A stretch of DNA of 64,000 bases from Ruegeria sediminis (GCF_005938215.1 NZ_VCPD01000010.1:24024-88023), one strand, 5' to 3'. Positions 1 through 8,164 are shown, counted from the stretch's first letter. Notes: generated from the letters alone by a model not told the origin. Numbers and translations are program-made.

Positions 1-42
1 CAGCGCCTCGATGATCCGCCTGTCTGTGCTGTCGATTTTCAT
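1..42 (-). CDS. nirH: siroheme decarboxylase subunit NirH-like, 5' end only
   Basis: Only the first 14 codons (MKIDSTDRRIIEAL) are inside the window; the gene continues off the left edge. The start ATG overlaps the stop of the upstream nirG gene as ATGA, so it is translationally coupled. The opening 'D.TDR.I...L' is the usual start of the Lrp/AsnC-like siroheme decarboxylase subunits, and position after nirDL and nirG points to NirH. In the haem d1 pathway these subunits decarboxylate sirohaem to didecarboxysirohaem. The identity rests mainly on gene order, since so little of the protein is visible. Confidence 0.6.
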   Translation of the reverse strand, partial: MKIDSTDRRIIEAL

Positions 43-491
43 GCCGCGACCCGGAACCCGATGAAGAACTCTTGCAGTTTGGGGAAACGGAGGACTTGCA
101 CCCCCGTCTCCCGTTCGATCGCATCGGCGCAGGCTCCGATCCCCTCGGGCGTTTCGGTAGCCAGGACGAACCACATGTTCAGCCGGTGCGTGCGCTCATA
201 ATTGTGCGCCACCTCCGCGTGCGCATTGACTTTGGTCAGGACCGTCTCGAAATCCTCCTCCGGCACCGCCATGGCGCAGAGGCAGAAGGCGCCGCCCATG
301 GCGGCGGCGTCGAAAAAGGGGCCGAACCGGGTGATCACCCGCTCGTCCTTCATGCGGGCCAGCCGTTCAAGCAGATCGTCCTCGGTGATACCCAGCTGCG
401 CCGCCACATCCGCATAGGGATGCGCGGTCAGCGGCAGATCGTCCTGCATCCGGTTCAGGATCGCGCGGTCGGTTGCGTCCAGCGGCGTCAT
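39..491 (-). CDS. nirG: siroheme decarboxylase subunit NirG (Lrp/AsnC-like), haem d1 synthesis
   Basis: 150 aa. It starts MTPLDATDRAILNRMQDDLP, followed by an Lrp/AsnC-type winged-helix segment (about residues 1-60, 'VAAQLGITEDDLLERLARM') and a C-terminal ligand/partner domain with 'HNYERTHRLNMWFVLAT', a pattern typical of the NirDLGH family. These proteins are enzymes, not regulators: together they decarboxylate the acetate side chains of sirohaem on the way to haem d1 of NirS. The ATG at 491 overlaps the nirDL stop, and the nirG stop overlaps the nirH start, so the genes are coupled. NirG and NirH are hard to separate by sequence alone; the name follows operon order in Paracoccus-type clusters. 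Confidence 0.85.
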   Translation of the reverse strand: MTPLDATDRAILNRMQDDLPLTAHPYADVAAQLGITEDDLLERLARMKDERVITRFGPFFDAAAMGGAFCLCAMAVPEEDFETVLTKVNAHAEVAHNYERTHRLNMWFVLATETPEGIGACADAIERETGVQVLRFPKLQEFFIGFRVAA

Positions 492-1477
492 GCGGCCACC
501 TCCCTGGCTTTGATCAGTGCGCCGGTCTGCTTGAAGCAGCGGGTCGAGAACAGCACCTTGTGCGCCGCGCCCGCAAGCTCGGGCAATTCGACCGCGCCGG
601 CCAGCACGCCGCGCGCCTCGGGGCGCGAGCGGGCGTGGATCATGCAATACAGCCGGTAGGGCCAGACCCCTTCGACGGGGCGGCGCTCGTAGCACAGCGT
701 CACGCCCGGATGCGCGGCCAGCGCCGGCCCGGCGGTGGCGACCCGCTCGGCCGGCAGATCCCAGACCACCATCGCGTTGGCGGACCATCCCAGCGCACGA
801 TGCCGCACGATCACGCCCAGGCGCGAAATGATCCCGGCGCCGTGCAGCGCGGTGATCCGCTCCATGACGTCGGTTTCGTCGCGCCCCAGCGATCTGGCGA
901 GCGCCGCATAGGGATCGGCCACCAGCGTCAGGCCGGAACTCAGCGCCTGCAGCAGGTCGCGGTCGCCGTCCCGCATCGCGGTCCGGTCCACCTTGCGCGC
1001 GCTGGGCACCCGCGGCGTCGCCGCCGACATCCGAAAGCCGAGATCGACGTTGAACGGGCGCACCAGCCGCAGGTCGAGCACCTCCAGCCCCGTCCGCCGC
1101 CCGATCCGCGCCAGCGTGTCGTTGACGTGCTCGCGGTCGGGTCCGGTGGCGACGAACCAGAGGTTCCAGTCATCCTCGCGCTGATAGTTGTGATTGACGC
1201 CCGGCTCGGCGTCGATCAGCGCCGCGACCTCCTCGATCCGCTCCTCCGGCGCGGCCACCGCGGCCAGCGTGCTGGCCGACACGGTCCCGGGCGCGATCGT
1301 CGCGCCGACGCGGGTGATCCGGCCCGCCGCGCGCATCCGCGCCAGCCGGTCGATCACGTCGGCCTCGTCCAGCTCCAGCGCATCGGCCAGAACCTTGAAC
1401 GGGCGCTCGGTGACGGGAAAGTCGCGCTGCCAGTCATCCAGCAGGCTGCGGTCCTTGGGATCGGTGATGTGGCACAT
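488..1477 (-). CDS. nirDL: fused siroheme decarboxylase NirD-NirL
   Basis: 329 aa containing two tandem Lrp/AsnC-like siroheme decarboxylase modules. Module 1 spans about residues 1-150 and carries 'HNYQREDDWNLWFV'. Module 2 spans about 165-329 and carries 'LCYERRPVEGVWPYRLYCMIH'. The first half resembles NirD and the second NirL; a NirDL fusion is known in several denitrifying bacteria. Its role is decarboxylation of sirohaem in cytosolic haem d1 biosynthesis. It starts 3 bp after the nirF stop and overlaps nirG by 4 bp (ATGA), which supports one operon nirECFDLGH. Confidence 0.88.
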   Translation of the reverse strand: MCHITDPKDRSLLDDWQRDFPVTERPFKVLADALELDEADVIDRLARMRAAGRITRVGATIAPGTVSASTLAAVAAPEERIEEVAALIDAEPGVNHNYQREDDWNLWFVATGPDREHVNDTLARIGRRTGLEVLDLRLVRPFNVDLGFRMSAATPRVPSARKVDRTAMRDGDRDLLQALSSGLTLVADPYAALARSLGRDETDVMERITALHGAGIISRLGVIVRHRALGWSANAMVVWDLPAERVATAGPALAAHPGVTLCYERRPVEGVWPYRLYCMIHARSRPEARGVLAGAVELPELAGAAHKVLFSTRCFKQTGALIKAREVAA

Positions 1478-1480
1478 GCG

Positions 1481-2626
1481 TCAAAGCCCCGTCCTGTGCG
1501 CGCGTGCTGTGAAGAAGATGCCCGAGGGGCTCTCTGCCTCGATTTCGCGCAGTTTCTCAAAGGTTTGCGTGTCGTAGACCATGACCTTGCCCGCGTCCCT
1601 CACGCTCAGCCAGACCTCGTGGCCGCGCGGCGTGAACTCCATGTGCAGCACCGCCGGTCCCGGCTTGAACTCGTGGACGACCTGCTTGGTCAGCGTGTCG
1701 ATCACCTGGATCGTGTCGTTCAGCGGGTGGGCGAAATTCACCCAGACCTGCCGCCCGTCGGGGCGCGCCATGGCAAAGACCGGCTGGCCATAGGTCTTGG
1801 TCCGCCCGGTTTCCGTGAGTGTGGAGGCATCGACCCATAGCACCTCGTGATGCCCGACGGCCGGCAGGACGAACTCGTCGCCGGTATGCGCCCAGCCTTC
1901 CAGATGCGGCATCTTGTAGACCGGCATCTCCTGCTGCCCCCGGCCATAGCCGGGCAGCACCCGGATCGGCTCGGGGTTTTCGGACCACAGGTCCAGCGCC
2001 GTCAGCCCGTCCTCTCCGAACAGGCCGGTGATGTAGGTGCGGCCATTGGCGGTGATCAGCGCGTCATAGGGGTTGGCCCCCATGTCGGTGATCTTGGTGA
2101 TCTGCGGGTCGGCGCCGGCGAAATCGGCGATCCATGTCTCGCCCGAATCCCACATGGTGAAGACAAAGCGCCGGCCCGGCGCATCGACCAGGCCGATGGT
2201 CTTGCTGCCGGTGGGGATGTCCGCGACCATCTCAAGCGTGTCCGCATCGAAGACGCGCACCCCGCCCGGCTCGTAATTCGACACCGCGACCAGCTTGCCG
2301 TCATCCGAGATGGCGCCGCCGATGGCGTTGCCCGCCTGCACGACGCGATTCACGATCTTCCGGGTGACGATGTCGACCTTCGTAAGCCCGCCGTCGCGCC
2401 CGAAGATATAAGCGAACTGCTGATCCGGCGAATAGACCAGCGAGGCATGGGACAGATCGCCCAAGCCCTCGATGCGGGCCAGCGCCGCGCGGTCCGACTG
2501 GTCCACCAGCAGCACCGATCCGGTGGCGCGTTCGATCACCAGCCCCAGATCGCCGGTGGCCGTGGGCTCGGCATGTGCGGTGGTTGCCAGAAGGGCGGCC
2601 ATCAGGCCGAATGCAAGGCGTCTCAT
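1481..2626 (-). CDS. nirF: haem d1 biosynthesis protein NirF
   Basis: 381 aa, starting MRRLAFGLMAALLATTAHAE with a Sec-type signal peptide, so it is periplasmic or membrane-anchored. The body is a WD40-like/cytochrome-d1-type beta-propeller similar to the d1 domain of NirS ('HEVWLSV', 'LHMEFTPRGHEVW'). NirF acts late in haem d1 synthesis, as dihydro-haem d1 dehydrogenase, and interacts with NirS/NirN in characterised species. I chose the ATG at 2626 because it gives the signal peptide directly and overlaps the nirC stop as ATGA; a longer frame upstream is only the shadow of nirC. The protein has no haem c motif, as expected. Confidence 0.92.
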   Translation of the reverse strand: MRRLAFGLMAALLATTAHAEPTATGDLGLVIERATGSVLLVDQSDRAALARIEGLGDLSHASLVYSPDQQFAYIFGRDGGLTKVDIVTRKIVNRVVQAGNAIGGAISDDGKLVAVSNYEPGGVRVFDADTLEMVADIPTGSKTIGLVDAPGRRFVFTMWDSGETWIADFAGADPQITKITDMGANPYDALITANGRTYITGLFGEDGLTALDLWSENPEPIRVLPGYGRGQQEMPVYKMPHLEGWAHTGDEFVLPAVGHHEVLWVDASTLTETGRTKTYGQPVFAMARPDGRQVWVNFAHPLNDTIQVIDTLTKQVVHEFKPGPAVLHMEFTPRGHEVWLSVRDAGKVMVYDTQTFEKLREIEAESPSGIFFTARAHRTGL

Positions 2627-2967
2627 TGCTCCTCCGGGGTCAGCAGGTAATGGGCGATCCACTCGGCCTCTTCCTGGGTCATCAGGGGCCGCCAGGGCGG
2701 CATGGCGGTGTCGGGAATGCCGTCCAGGATCACGTCCATCAGGACGTCCACGTCGTAATGCTGCAGGTTTTCGGCGCGCAGGTCGGGCCCCAGCCCGCCC
2801 TTCAGCGACAGGCCGTGGCACGAGCCGCAGTCCTGGTGCACCAGGCGTTTCAGGGCGGCGGGGTCGATCGTTTCGGCGGCAAAGGCCGAGGTCGCGACGA
2901 ACACGGCCCCCGTCAGCAGGGTCCGCGCGGTCCAGCCGCGTTTGGGTCTGCGGATGACGTCAGCCAT
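2623..2967 (-). CDS. nirC: periplasmic c-type cytochrome NirC
   Basis: 114 aa. An N-terminal signal segment (about residues 11-30) precedes one class I haem c motif, CGSCH at residues 47-51. A methionine in 'TAMPPW' is the probable sixth ligand. NirC is a small cytochrome c55x that can donate electrons to NirS or serve in haem d1 maturation. The ATG at 2967 is preferred: it overlaps the end of nirE by 8 bp, and the upstream in-frame ATG would extend into nirE without adding a recognisable domain. It is coupled to nirF downstream by ATGA. Confidence 0.88.
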   Translation of the reverse strand: MADVIRRPKRGWTARTLLTGAVFVATSAFAAETIDPAALKRLVHQDCGSCHGLSLKGGLGPDLRAENLQHYDVDVLMDVILDGIPDTAMPPWRPLMTQEEAEWIAHYLLTPEEQ

Positions 2968-3727
2968 GGGCTTCCACCTGTTCGACAAGCTCGGCCAAAG
3001 GCGCTTCAGCATACAGCGACACCACCTTGCCGATGATGAAAAGGGTCGGGGCCGTCAGTTTTGCCTCGCGCACGTCCGCGGCCACCCGGTCGAGGCGCGA
3101 GACCAGCCGGCGCTCCTCGGGCGTGGTGGCGCGGCCGACCGCAAGAACCGGGGTCGAACCCGGCAGGTTCTCGGTCATCAGCCCCATGGCGATCTGGCCG
3201 ATATTGGCCACGCCCATATAGACGACCAGCGTGCTGTCGGGATCGGCCAGACGCTTCCAGTCCAGGTCCAGAACCTTGTCCGCCTGCCGGTGGCCGGTGA
3301 CGTACTGGACCGAAGTCGCAAGCCCGCGATGGGTCAACGGCACGCCGGTCGAGCAGCTTGCCCCCTGCGCCGCGGTGATGCCGGGCGCGTATTCCACCGC
3401 TATGCCATGCGCGGCCAGATAGGCGGCCTCCTCCGAGCCGCGGCCGAAGATCATCGGGTCGCCGCCCTTGAGCCGGGCCACCCTGTGGCCGGCGCGCGCC
3501 TGTTCCAGCAGGATGTCGTTGATCCGCTCCTGCGGCACGGTGTGGCACTTGGGGGCCTTGCCGACCGGGATCATCAGCGCCCGTTCCGGGCTCATGGCGA
3601 GAATGTCGGCCGAGACCAGCCGGTCATAGACCACGACATCGGCTTCGCGCAGCATGCGGATCGCGCGCATGGTCATCAGTTCGGGGTCGCCGGGGCCGGC
3701 GCCGATGAGGAAAACTCTACCGCTCAT
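2960..3727 (-). CDS. nirE: uroporphyrinogen-III C-methyltransferase NirE
   Basis: 255 aa, single-domain SAM-dependent uroporphyrinogen-III methyltransferase (SUMT/CobA family). Motifs are 'VFLIGAGPGDPELMT' at the N-terminus, 'ADVVVYDRLVS', 'RLKGGDPMIFGRG' and 'PGITAAQGA'. It makes precorrin-2, the first committed step from uroporphyrinogen III to sirohaem and haem d1, in the cytoplasm. It is the first gene of the nirECFDLGH operon. A Dnr-type box lies at 3877-3890, about 150 bp upstream of this start. An in-frame ATG 17 codons upstream exists, but the MSGRVFLIGAGPG start fits the family better. Confidence 0.93.
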   Translation of the reverse strand: MSGRVFLIGAGPGDPELMTMRAIRMLREADVVVYDRLVSADILAMSPERALMIPVGKAPKCHTVPQERINDILLEQARAGHRVARLKGGDPMIFGRGSEEAAYLAAHGIAVEYAPGITAAQGASCSTGVPLTHRGLATSVQYVTGHRQADKVLDLDWKRLADPDSTLVVYMGVANIGQIAMGLMTENLPGSTPVLAVGRATTPEERRLVSRLDRVAADVREAKLTAPTLFIIGKVVSLYAEAPLAELVEQVEAHG

Positions 3728-3876
3728 TTGAAATCTCGCTCGTCCAGAAAGTGGCGGGATCCGGTCGCCCCGCCGCATCCCGCGCAGCCGCGGGGCGGGC
3801 TGCGGAACAACGAGAGATGGCTGGGCGAACCGGGCGTTTCATGAGGGCAGACTGGCCGATGTCAAAAGAGGTTGCC

Positions 3877-3890
3877 TTGACATAAGTTAA
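3877..3890. promoter_or_regulatory. FNR/Dnr-like box upstream of nirE
   Basis: TTGACATAAGTTAA, two 5-bp half-sites (TTGAC / GTTAA) separated by 4 bp, matching the FNR/Dnr consensus TTGAT-N4-ATCAA at 8 of 10 positions. It lies between the terminator of the upstream cupredoxin gene and nirE, so nirE-H is probably an independent transcription unit. Confidence 0.75.
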
Positions 3891-3920
3891 GGAGCGCGGG
3901 AAATGCCCCCGCGCTCCTTC
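3890..3920 (-). terminator. hairpin terminator after the cupredoxin gene
   Basis: On the minus strand AGGAGCGCGGG pairs with CCCGCGCTCCT around a 7-nt loop, about 40 nt after the stop codon at 3959, and is followed by TTAA. It directly abuts the Dnr box at 3877-3890, separating nirS-nirT-cupredoxin from nirE-H. Confidence 0.7.
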
Positions 3921-3958
3921 GCTGCCTGTATCTCTGCCTCGGTTCCCGGTACTTCGCG

Positions 3959-4375
3959 TCAGGGTTCGACGGTGACCATTCCGATCATGTCCTGGGTTTC
4001 CCAATGCGGCCCGCAGAGATAGTCCTGCGGCCCCGGCGTCAGGAATGTCAGCTCCACCGATTCCTCGGGAAAGGCCCGGTCCGTTTCCGGCATGCTGCCG
4101 TCCTTCAGCAGCACGCTGTGGCTGGTGCGCTTGTCCACGTTGACCCAGCGCACCGTGGTGCCGACCTTGACGGTCAGCTCGGCTGGGCAGAAGTTGTACT
4201 GGTACATCAGCACGACCTCCACATCCTCGACCTCGGCCGAAGGCTGGCCGAACAGTTCGACATACCGCTCCTCGGCCTCGGCGCAGATCGCGGCCTTGTC
4301 CTCGTCCTTCGCGGCTGCGGGAAACGCCGCCGCCGCCGACAGCAGTATCGCGGGAAGAAGGCTTGAGTTTCGCAT
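3959..4375 (-). CDS. periplasmic type-1 copper protein (pseudoazurin-like cupredoxin)
   Basis: 138 aa with a signal peptide ending near 'FPAAAKDE' (about residue 22) and one cupredoxin domain. The type-1 copper ligands appear to be H86 ('TSHSVLL'), C121 and H124 ('LCGPHWE') and M130, giving C-X2-H-X5-M, one residue longer than the usual pseudoazurin C-X2-H-X4-M. C31 and C63 could form a disulphide. It lies about 60 bp downstream of the multihaem cytochrome gene and before a terminator, so it probably shares the nirS transcript. Its likely role is electron transfer to NirS or NosZ, inferred from fold and context only. It is not a close match to a named azurin or pseudoazurin. Confidence 0.8.
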   Translation of the reverse strand: MRNSSLLPAILLSAAAAFPAAAKDEDKAAICAEAEERYVELFGQPSAEVEDVEVVLMYQYNFCPAELTVKVGTTVRWVNVDKRTSHSVLLKDGSMPETDRAFPEESVELTFLTPGPQDYLCGPHWETQDMIGMVTVEP

Positions 4376-4435
4376 GTCCGATGTCTCCTTTCCGGCTGGG
4401 GAACGGCGGCCGGAAATCCCGGCCGCCGCGTTTTC

Positions 4436-6247
4436 CTATTGCTTCACCACATTGATGATGGCGGATGCGTCATCAAGTGCAAGGCTGGTGTCCAGCGTCA
4501 CGTGGTGGAAGCGGGCCGCCGCGAAGTCGTCGTGGATCGCGAAGCCGACCGTGTATGTCTGGCCCGGAACCAACGGGACGTCGCCCGGCGCGCCGTTGTC
4601 CAGCGGACGCGAGAACACCACCGTCCACATGCCGCCGTCCAGGCTGGCCTCGGCGGCGATCTCGCCGTCGTTCTCCACCCGGCGTTCCAGCAGGTAGCCG
4701 TTGCTGGCGCTGCCATCGGCATAGACGCGCAGCAGGTCGAGATAGGTGCCGTCCTTCAGGTACTGCTCGATCTCGGCCTCGGCCTTCAGCAGGTCCCAGC
4801 CGCCCAGCGGCTTGTCGCCACGGCCCTTGATCTCGATGTCGGTCCGGCTTTCGCTGAGGTACTTGGTGACCGTTCCCTCGGCCTGCAGACGGCCCGCGAC
4901 ATCGCCATTGGCCGCGATCGCGTCGGCGCCCGGATCGAAGGGCATGAAGGTGTTGTCCGCGTGGCACGAGGCCCAGCAGCCCACCTGATCCCCCATCTCG
5001 ATTCCGGTGCCGGTGATCATCATGGCGACCTTGATCTGGTTCTCCGGATCCATCTTGCCGCCATCGACGAAGGGCGCGGGGTTGTGCCCGGCATCCGGCC
5101 ACTGCATGCGGACATAGAGGTTCTCTCCGTCATGCGCCGCCTGCACCGTGGCGTCGATCACGCCGCGCTTGCCCGGGATCGGGGTCGGCTCCAGGTCGCC
5201 GCCGGCCACCAGCTTGTTGCCGATCGCGTCAAGCTCCTTGGCGTGGCAGGTCGAACATGCGTCGCCACCCTTGGTCAGCGGACGCGCGCCGCCGTGGTTC
5301 TTGCCGTTCTGCACCCACTCGAAAGACGCCTGGCCGGGATAGAACAGCTTCATTTCCGCTCCGGCAACGGCGTTCCAGTCGATGTTCGACGCGACGTCGC
5401 CGCCTGCGGCCGCCGCACCGGCGCCGCCGGCGCCATCGCTTCCGGACGCCTCGCCATTGGCCTTGGCGCGTTCCTCGGCCACCGCCGAATCGACGGCCGC
5501 GGCGATCTGGGCCTGAACCGCTTCCTGCTGGGCCTGCTTGGCGGCCTTTTCAGCCTCGGCCGCTTCGGCCTCCTTCGCCTCGATCCGGGCCAGGCTTTCC
5601 AGGTAGGCCGCCGGGATCTCGCGGACGAATTTCGGGTTCGGCGCCTCGAGTTTCTCAAGATATTCTTCGGCCGCCCGGTCGCGGGCGTCGGAATGCGCGA
5701 TGCCCTTGTGGCAGTCGATGCAGGTCTGGCCGGCTTCCATCGCGTTCAGGTGCTGCTGCCGCGCCCGCGGTTTCTGGAACTCGGGCATCATCGATTCGAA
5801 GTTGTGGCAGTTGCGGCATTCGCGCGAGTCGTTGGCCTTCATCCGCTCCCATTCGTTCATCGCCAGATGCAGGCGCTTGGCCTCGAACTTCTCGCGCGTG
5901 TTGATGGTGCCGACCATCTTGCCGTAAAGTTCGCGGGACGCCTTGATCTTGCGGATGATCTTGTGGGTCCAGTCCTTGGGCACGTGGCAGTCGGAACAGA
6001 CCGCGCCGACGCCCGACCGGTTCACGTCGTGGATCGTGCCCTTGTATTCCTCGTAGACGAAATTCTCCATCTCGTGGCACGAGATGCAGAACTCCTTGGT
6101 GTTGGTGGCTTCCATGGCGGTGTTGAAACCGCCCCAGAAGATGATGCCGGCGACAAAGGCCCCGGCTAGCCCGGCCAAAGGCATTCCCCACAGGAAATAC
6201 CGGCGCCAGATGGGCTTCTTTTCTTCCTTGTCGGTGGGCTGGGTCAT
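4436..6247 (-). CDS. NirT/NapC-type tetrahaem cytochrome fused to an ethylbenzene-dehydrogenase-like haem domain
   Basis: 603 aa. Residues 1-17 are cytoplasmic, about 18-40 form one membrane anchor, and about 41-185 form a NapC/NirT-type domain with four CXXCH motifs (C54, C84, C144 and C176 starting each). Residues about 215-285 are an Ala/Glu/Gln-rich probable coiled coil and Gly/Ala linker. Residues about 290-603 carry a fifth CXXCH (331-335), an unusual CX3CH (424-429, CWASCH) and a C-terminal region resembling the haem-binding domain of ethylbenzene/DMSO-reductase-type gamma subunits. The family role of the first half is quinol oxidation and electron delivery to periplasmic reductases. 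Position after nirS suggests it feeds NirS, perhaps through the cupredoxin. It is about three times longer than ordinary NirT. Confidence 0.85.
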   Translation of the reverse strand: MTQPTDKEEKKPIWRRYFLWGMPLAGLAGAFVAGIIFWGGFNTAMEATNTKEFCISCHEMENFVYEEYKGTIHDVNRSGVGAVCSDCHVPKDWTHKIIRKIKASRELYGKMVGTINTREKFEAKRLHLAMNEWERMKANDSRECRNCHNFESMMPEFQKPRARQQHLNAMEAGQTCIDCHKGIAHSDARDRAAEEYLEKLEAPNPKFVREIPAAYLESLARIEAKEAEAAEAEKAAKQAQQEAVQAQIAAAVDSAVAEERAKANGEASGSDGAGGAGAAAAGGDVASNIDWNAVAGAEMKLFYPGQASFEWVQNGKNHGGARPLTKGGDACSTCHAKELDAIGNKLVAGGDLEPTPIPGKRGVIDATVQAAHDGENLYVRMQWPDAGHNPAPFVDGGKMDPENQIKVAMMITGTGIEMGDQVGCWASCHADNTFMPFDPGADAIAANGDVAGRLQAEGTVTKYLSESRTDIEIKGRGDKPLGGWDLLKAEAEIEQYLKDGTYLDLLRVYADGSASNGYLLERRVENDGEIAAEASLDGGMWTVVFSRPLDNGAPGDVPLVPGQTYTVGFAIHDDFAAARFHHVTLDTSLALDDASAIINVVKQ

Positions 6248-6362
6248 TTCCAGGCTCCGTCTTGGCTTTCTTCTCTGGCCTTGGGTGACAGGCCGGTTGC
6301 GTTGCTGTGTTCTGGACCCTGGCGCGTCGCGGCATGTCTGATCCGCGAGGCCGGGAACGGGA

Positions 6363-6389
6363 AAGGGGCGGGCGCGGGGCCCGCCCCTT
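6363..6389 (-). terminator. GC-rich hairpin between nirS and the NirT-fusion gene
   Basis: AAGGGGCGGGC pairs with GCCCGCCCCTT around a very short loop, about 20 nt beyond the nirS stop. There is no good U-tract. It could be a partial terminator or a 3' mRNA stabiliser that leaves nirS transcript in excess over the downstream genes. Confidence 0.5.
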
Positions 6390-6410
6390 CCGTCGGCAGA
6401 TGCCTATGCG

Positions 6411-8087
6411 TCAGGTGACGTGGTTCGAACGGTTGTAGACGTTGAACTTGCCGGTCGGGGCGAACAGCCCGTCGATGCGGCCGATTTCCTCAAGCGTCTC
6501 GGCGTCGAAGATCACGATCTGACCGTTGGGTTCCTTCGAGTCCGACAGGTTCCACTTGGAAACCCAGACCTCGGTGCCGTCCTTGTTGAACTCGAAGTGG
6601 ACGGCGGCGCTGCCTTCATCCTCGGTGATCTGGATCGTCTTGACGATCTCGCCGGTCTCCTTGTCGATGACCTGCACCGACTGCTGGATCTCGGGCTCGG
6701 GGTGCTTGGTCTGGTCAGCCCACACGTACTTGGAATTCGGGTGCGTGCGGATGAACAGGCCGGGCCCGTCGGTTTCGACCTCGTAGCAGACTTTCCAGGC
6801 GTCGTCCGGGCGGTTCTCCGGATCGTTGCCCCAGACGGTCACGGTGCCGACGCCAAGGTGGGTCGTACCGGCCACCGGGCCGCAATTCGGATCGTCCCAG
6901 TTGGCGCCCGGGCCGGGGTGCGGCAGGGCGGCGGTGTCGATCAGCGCCTCGAGCTTGCGCTCCTTGGTGTCGACGACGACCATCTGGTTCGACGCGTTCG
7001 CGGCGATCTGGAAGTACCGGCCTGTCGGGTCGAAGAACCCGTCATGCAGGAACTTGGAGCTGTCGATCTTGTCGATCCGCAGGTTGTCCAGGTCGGAATA
7101 GTCCACCTGCCAGATCTGCCCCAGCTCCTTCACGGCGACCAGCCAGGTCGGCTCGTGCGGGGTGGTGTAGATCGCGGCCACGCGGCTTTCTTCCACGTAA
7201 TCGCCGTCGATGTTCATGCCGCGCGTCGAAACCACCTTGAGCGGCTCCATGGTCTGCGCGTCCACGATCGCGAAGTGCGGAGGCCAGTAGCCGCCACCGA
7301 TCACGTATTTGCCGTCGCCGGAAATGGCCACGTCGCGGGCGTCGTAGGCGATCTTGACTTCGGAAACCAGCATCTTGTCCGGCGTCTGCCAGAGGTCGAT
7401 CTTGGTCATCTTGCCGTCGCGGCCCATGGTGTACCAGAAGCGGCCCGGGTTTTCCGGTTCGCTGATCGAGTGGTGCTCGGACGCCTTGATCACGTGCACG
7501 GCATAGCCGGTCGGGATGTGGGTCAGGACCTCCTTGGTGTCGCCGTCGATGATGGCCACCTTGCCCACGTCGCGTTCGATCACGACGAAGAAGTTTTCCC
7601 AGTTGCGGCCATGCAGCGGCTCGGTCGGATAGTCGGCCTCCTCCACATAGACCTTGCGGGTCTGCTTCATCTGCTCAAGCGACATCTCCGGCGGCTTCGG
7701 CGGCTCCATCATGATGTAGGTCGCCATGTCGCGGATCTCGTCCTCGGTCATGATGTCCGAGAAGTTGTTCATGCCGCCCTCGGTGCCCCAGGCGATGATC
7801 TTTTCAAGACGTTCCTGGCCGAGTTTGAGGGTGCCGCCCTCGGTGACGGTGCCGTCGGCCGCCGTCTTCTTCCATGAGGGCTCCAGGCCCTTGCCGGTGG
7901 CGCCTTTGCGCAGAACGCCGTGACAGCCGGCGCATTGTTCAAAGTAGAGTTGCTTGGAGGCCTCGAAAGCTTCCTCGCTGAGCGTTGGCTCTTCGGCGAA
8001 GGCTGGTGCGGCAACAGTGCCCAGCAGCATCGCCAACCCGGCGCCATAGGCGCGCCCGGTTTTCTTGTAGCTGATTCCAAGTGACAT
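6411..8087 (-). CDS. nirS: cytochrome cd1 nitrite reductase NirS
   Basis: 558 aa. The signal peptide ends near 'PAFA' (about residue 31). The haem c domain has CAGCH at residues 52-56, and the rest is the eight-bladed cytochrome d1 propeller. Conserved segments include 'GYAVHVIKASEH', 'LPHPGPGANW' and 'GTTHLGVGTV', where the two active-site histidines of the family reside. It reduces nitrite to NO in the periplasm. I chose the ATG at 8087 because GGAG lies 7 nt upstream; an in-frame GTG two codons earlier has worse spacing. A Dnr box at 8151-8164 sits 64 bp upstream. All haem d1 genes nirE-H lie downstream on the same strand. Confidence 0.98.
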   Translation of the reverse strand: MSLGISYKKTGRAYGAGLAMLLGTVAAPAFAEEPTLSEEAFEASKQLYFEQCAGCHGVLRKGATGKGLEPSWKKTAADGTVTEGGTLKLGQERLEKIIAWGTEGGMNNFSDIMTEDEIRDMATYIMMEPPKPPEMSLEQMKQTRKVYVEEADYPTEPLHGRNWENFFVVIERDVGKVAIIDGDTKEVLTHIPTGYAVHVIKASEHHSISEPENPGRFWYTMGRDGKMTKIDLWQTPDKMLVSEVKIAYDARDVAISGDGKYVIGGGYWPPHFAIVDAQTMEPLKVVSTRGMNIDGDYVEESRVAAIYTTPHEPTWLVAVKELGQIWQVDYSDLDNLRIDKIDSSKFLHDGFFDPTGRYFQIAANASNQMVVVDTKERKLEALIDTAALPHPGPGANWDDPNCGPVAGTTHLGVGTVTVWGNDPENRPDDAWKVCYEVETDGPGLFIRTHPNSKYVWADQTKHPEPEIQQSVQVIDKETGEIVKTIQITEDEGSAAVHFEFNKDGTEVWVSKWNLSDSKEPNGQIVIFDAETLEEIGRIDGLFAPTGKFNVYNRSNHVT

Positions 8088-8150
8088 GATCACTCTCCAT
8101 ATGCGTGGTGAGGCAGGGCAGAGACTGCGGCAAGGGGGGGTGGTGCCGCC

Positions 8151-8164
8151 TTGACAAAAGTCAA
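8151..8164. promoter_or_regulatory. FNR/Dnr-like box upstream of nirS
   Basis: TTGACAAAAGTCAA, a perfect inverted repeat TTGAC-N4-GTCAA, centred about 70 bp upstream of the nirS start. Confidence 0.8.

Noticed and set aside
226..239. TTGACTTTGGTCAG, resembling an FNR box
   Set aside because: It lies within nirG coding sequence with no start nearby, and one half-site is imperfect; likely coincidence.
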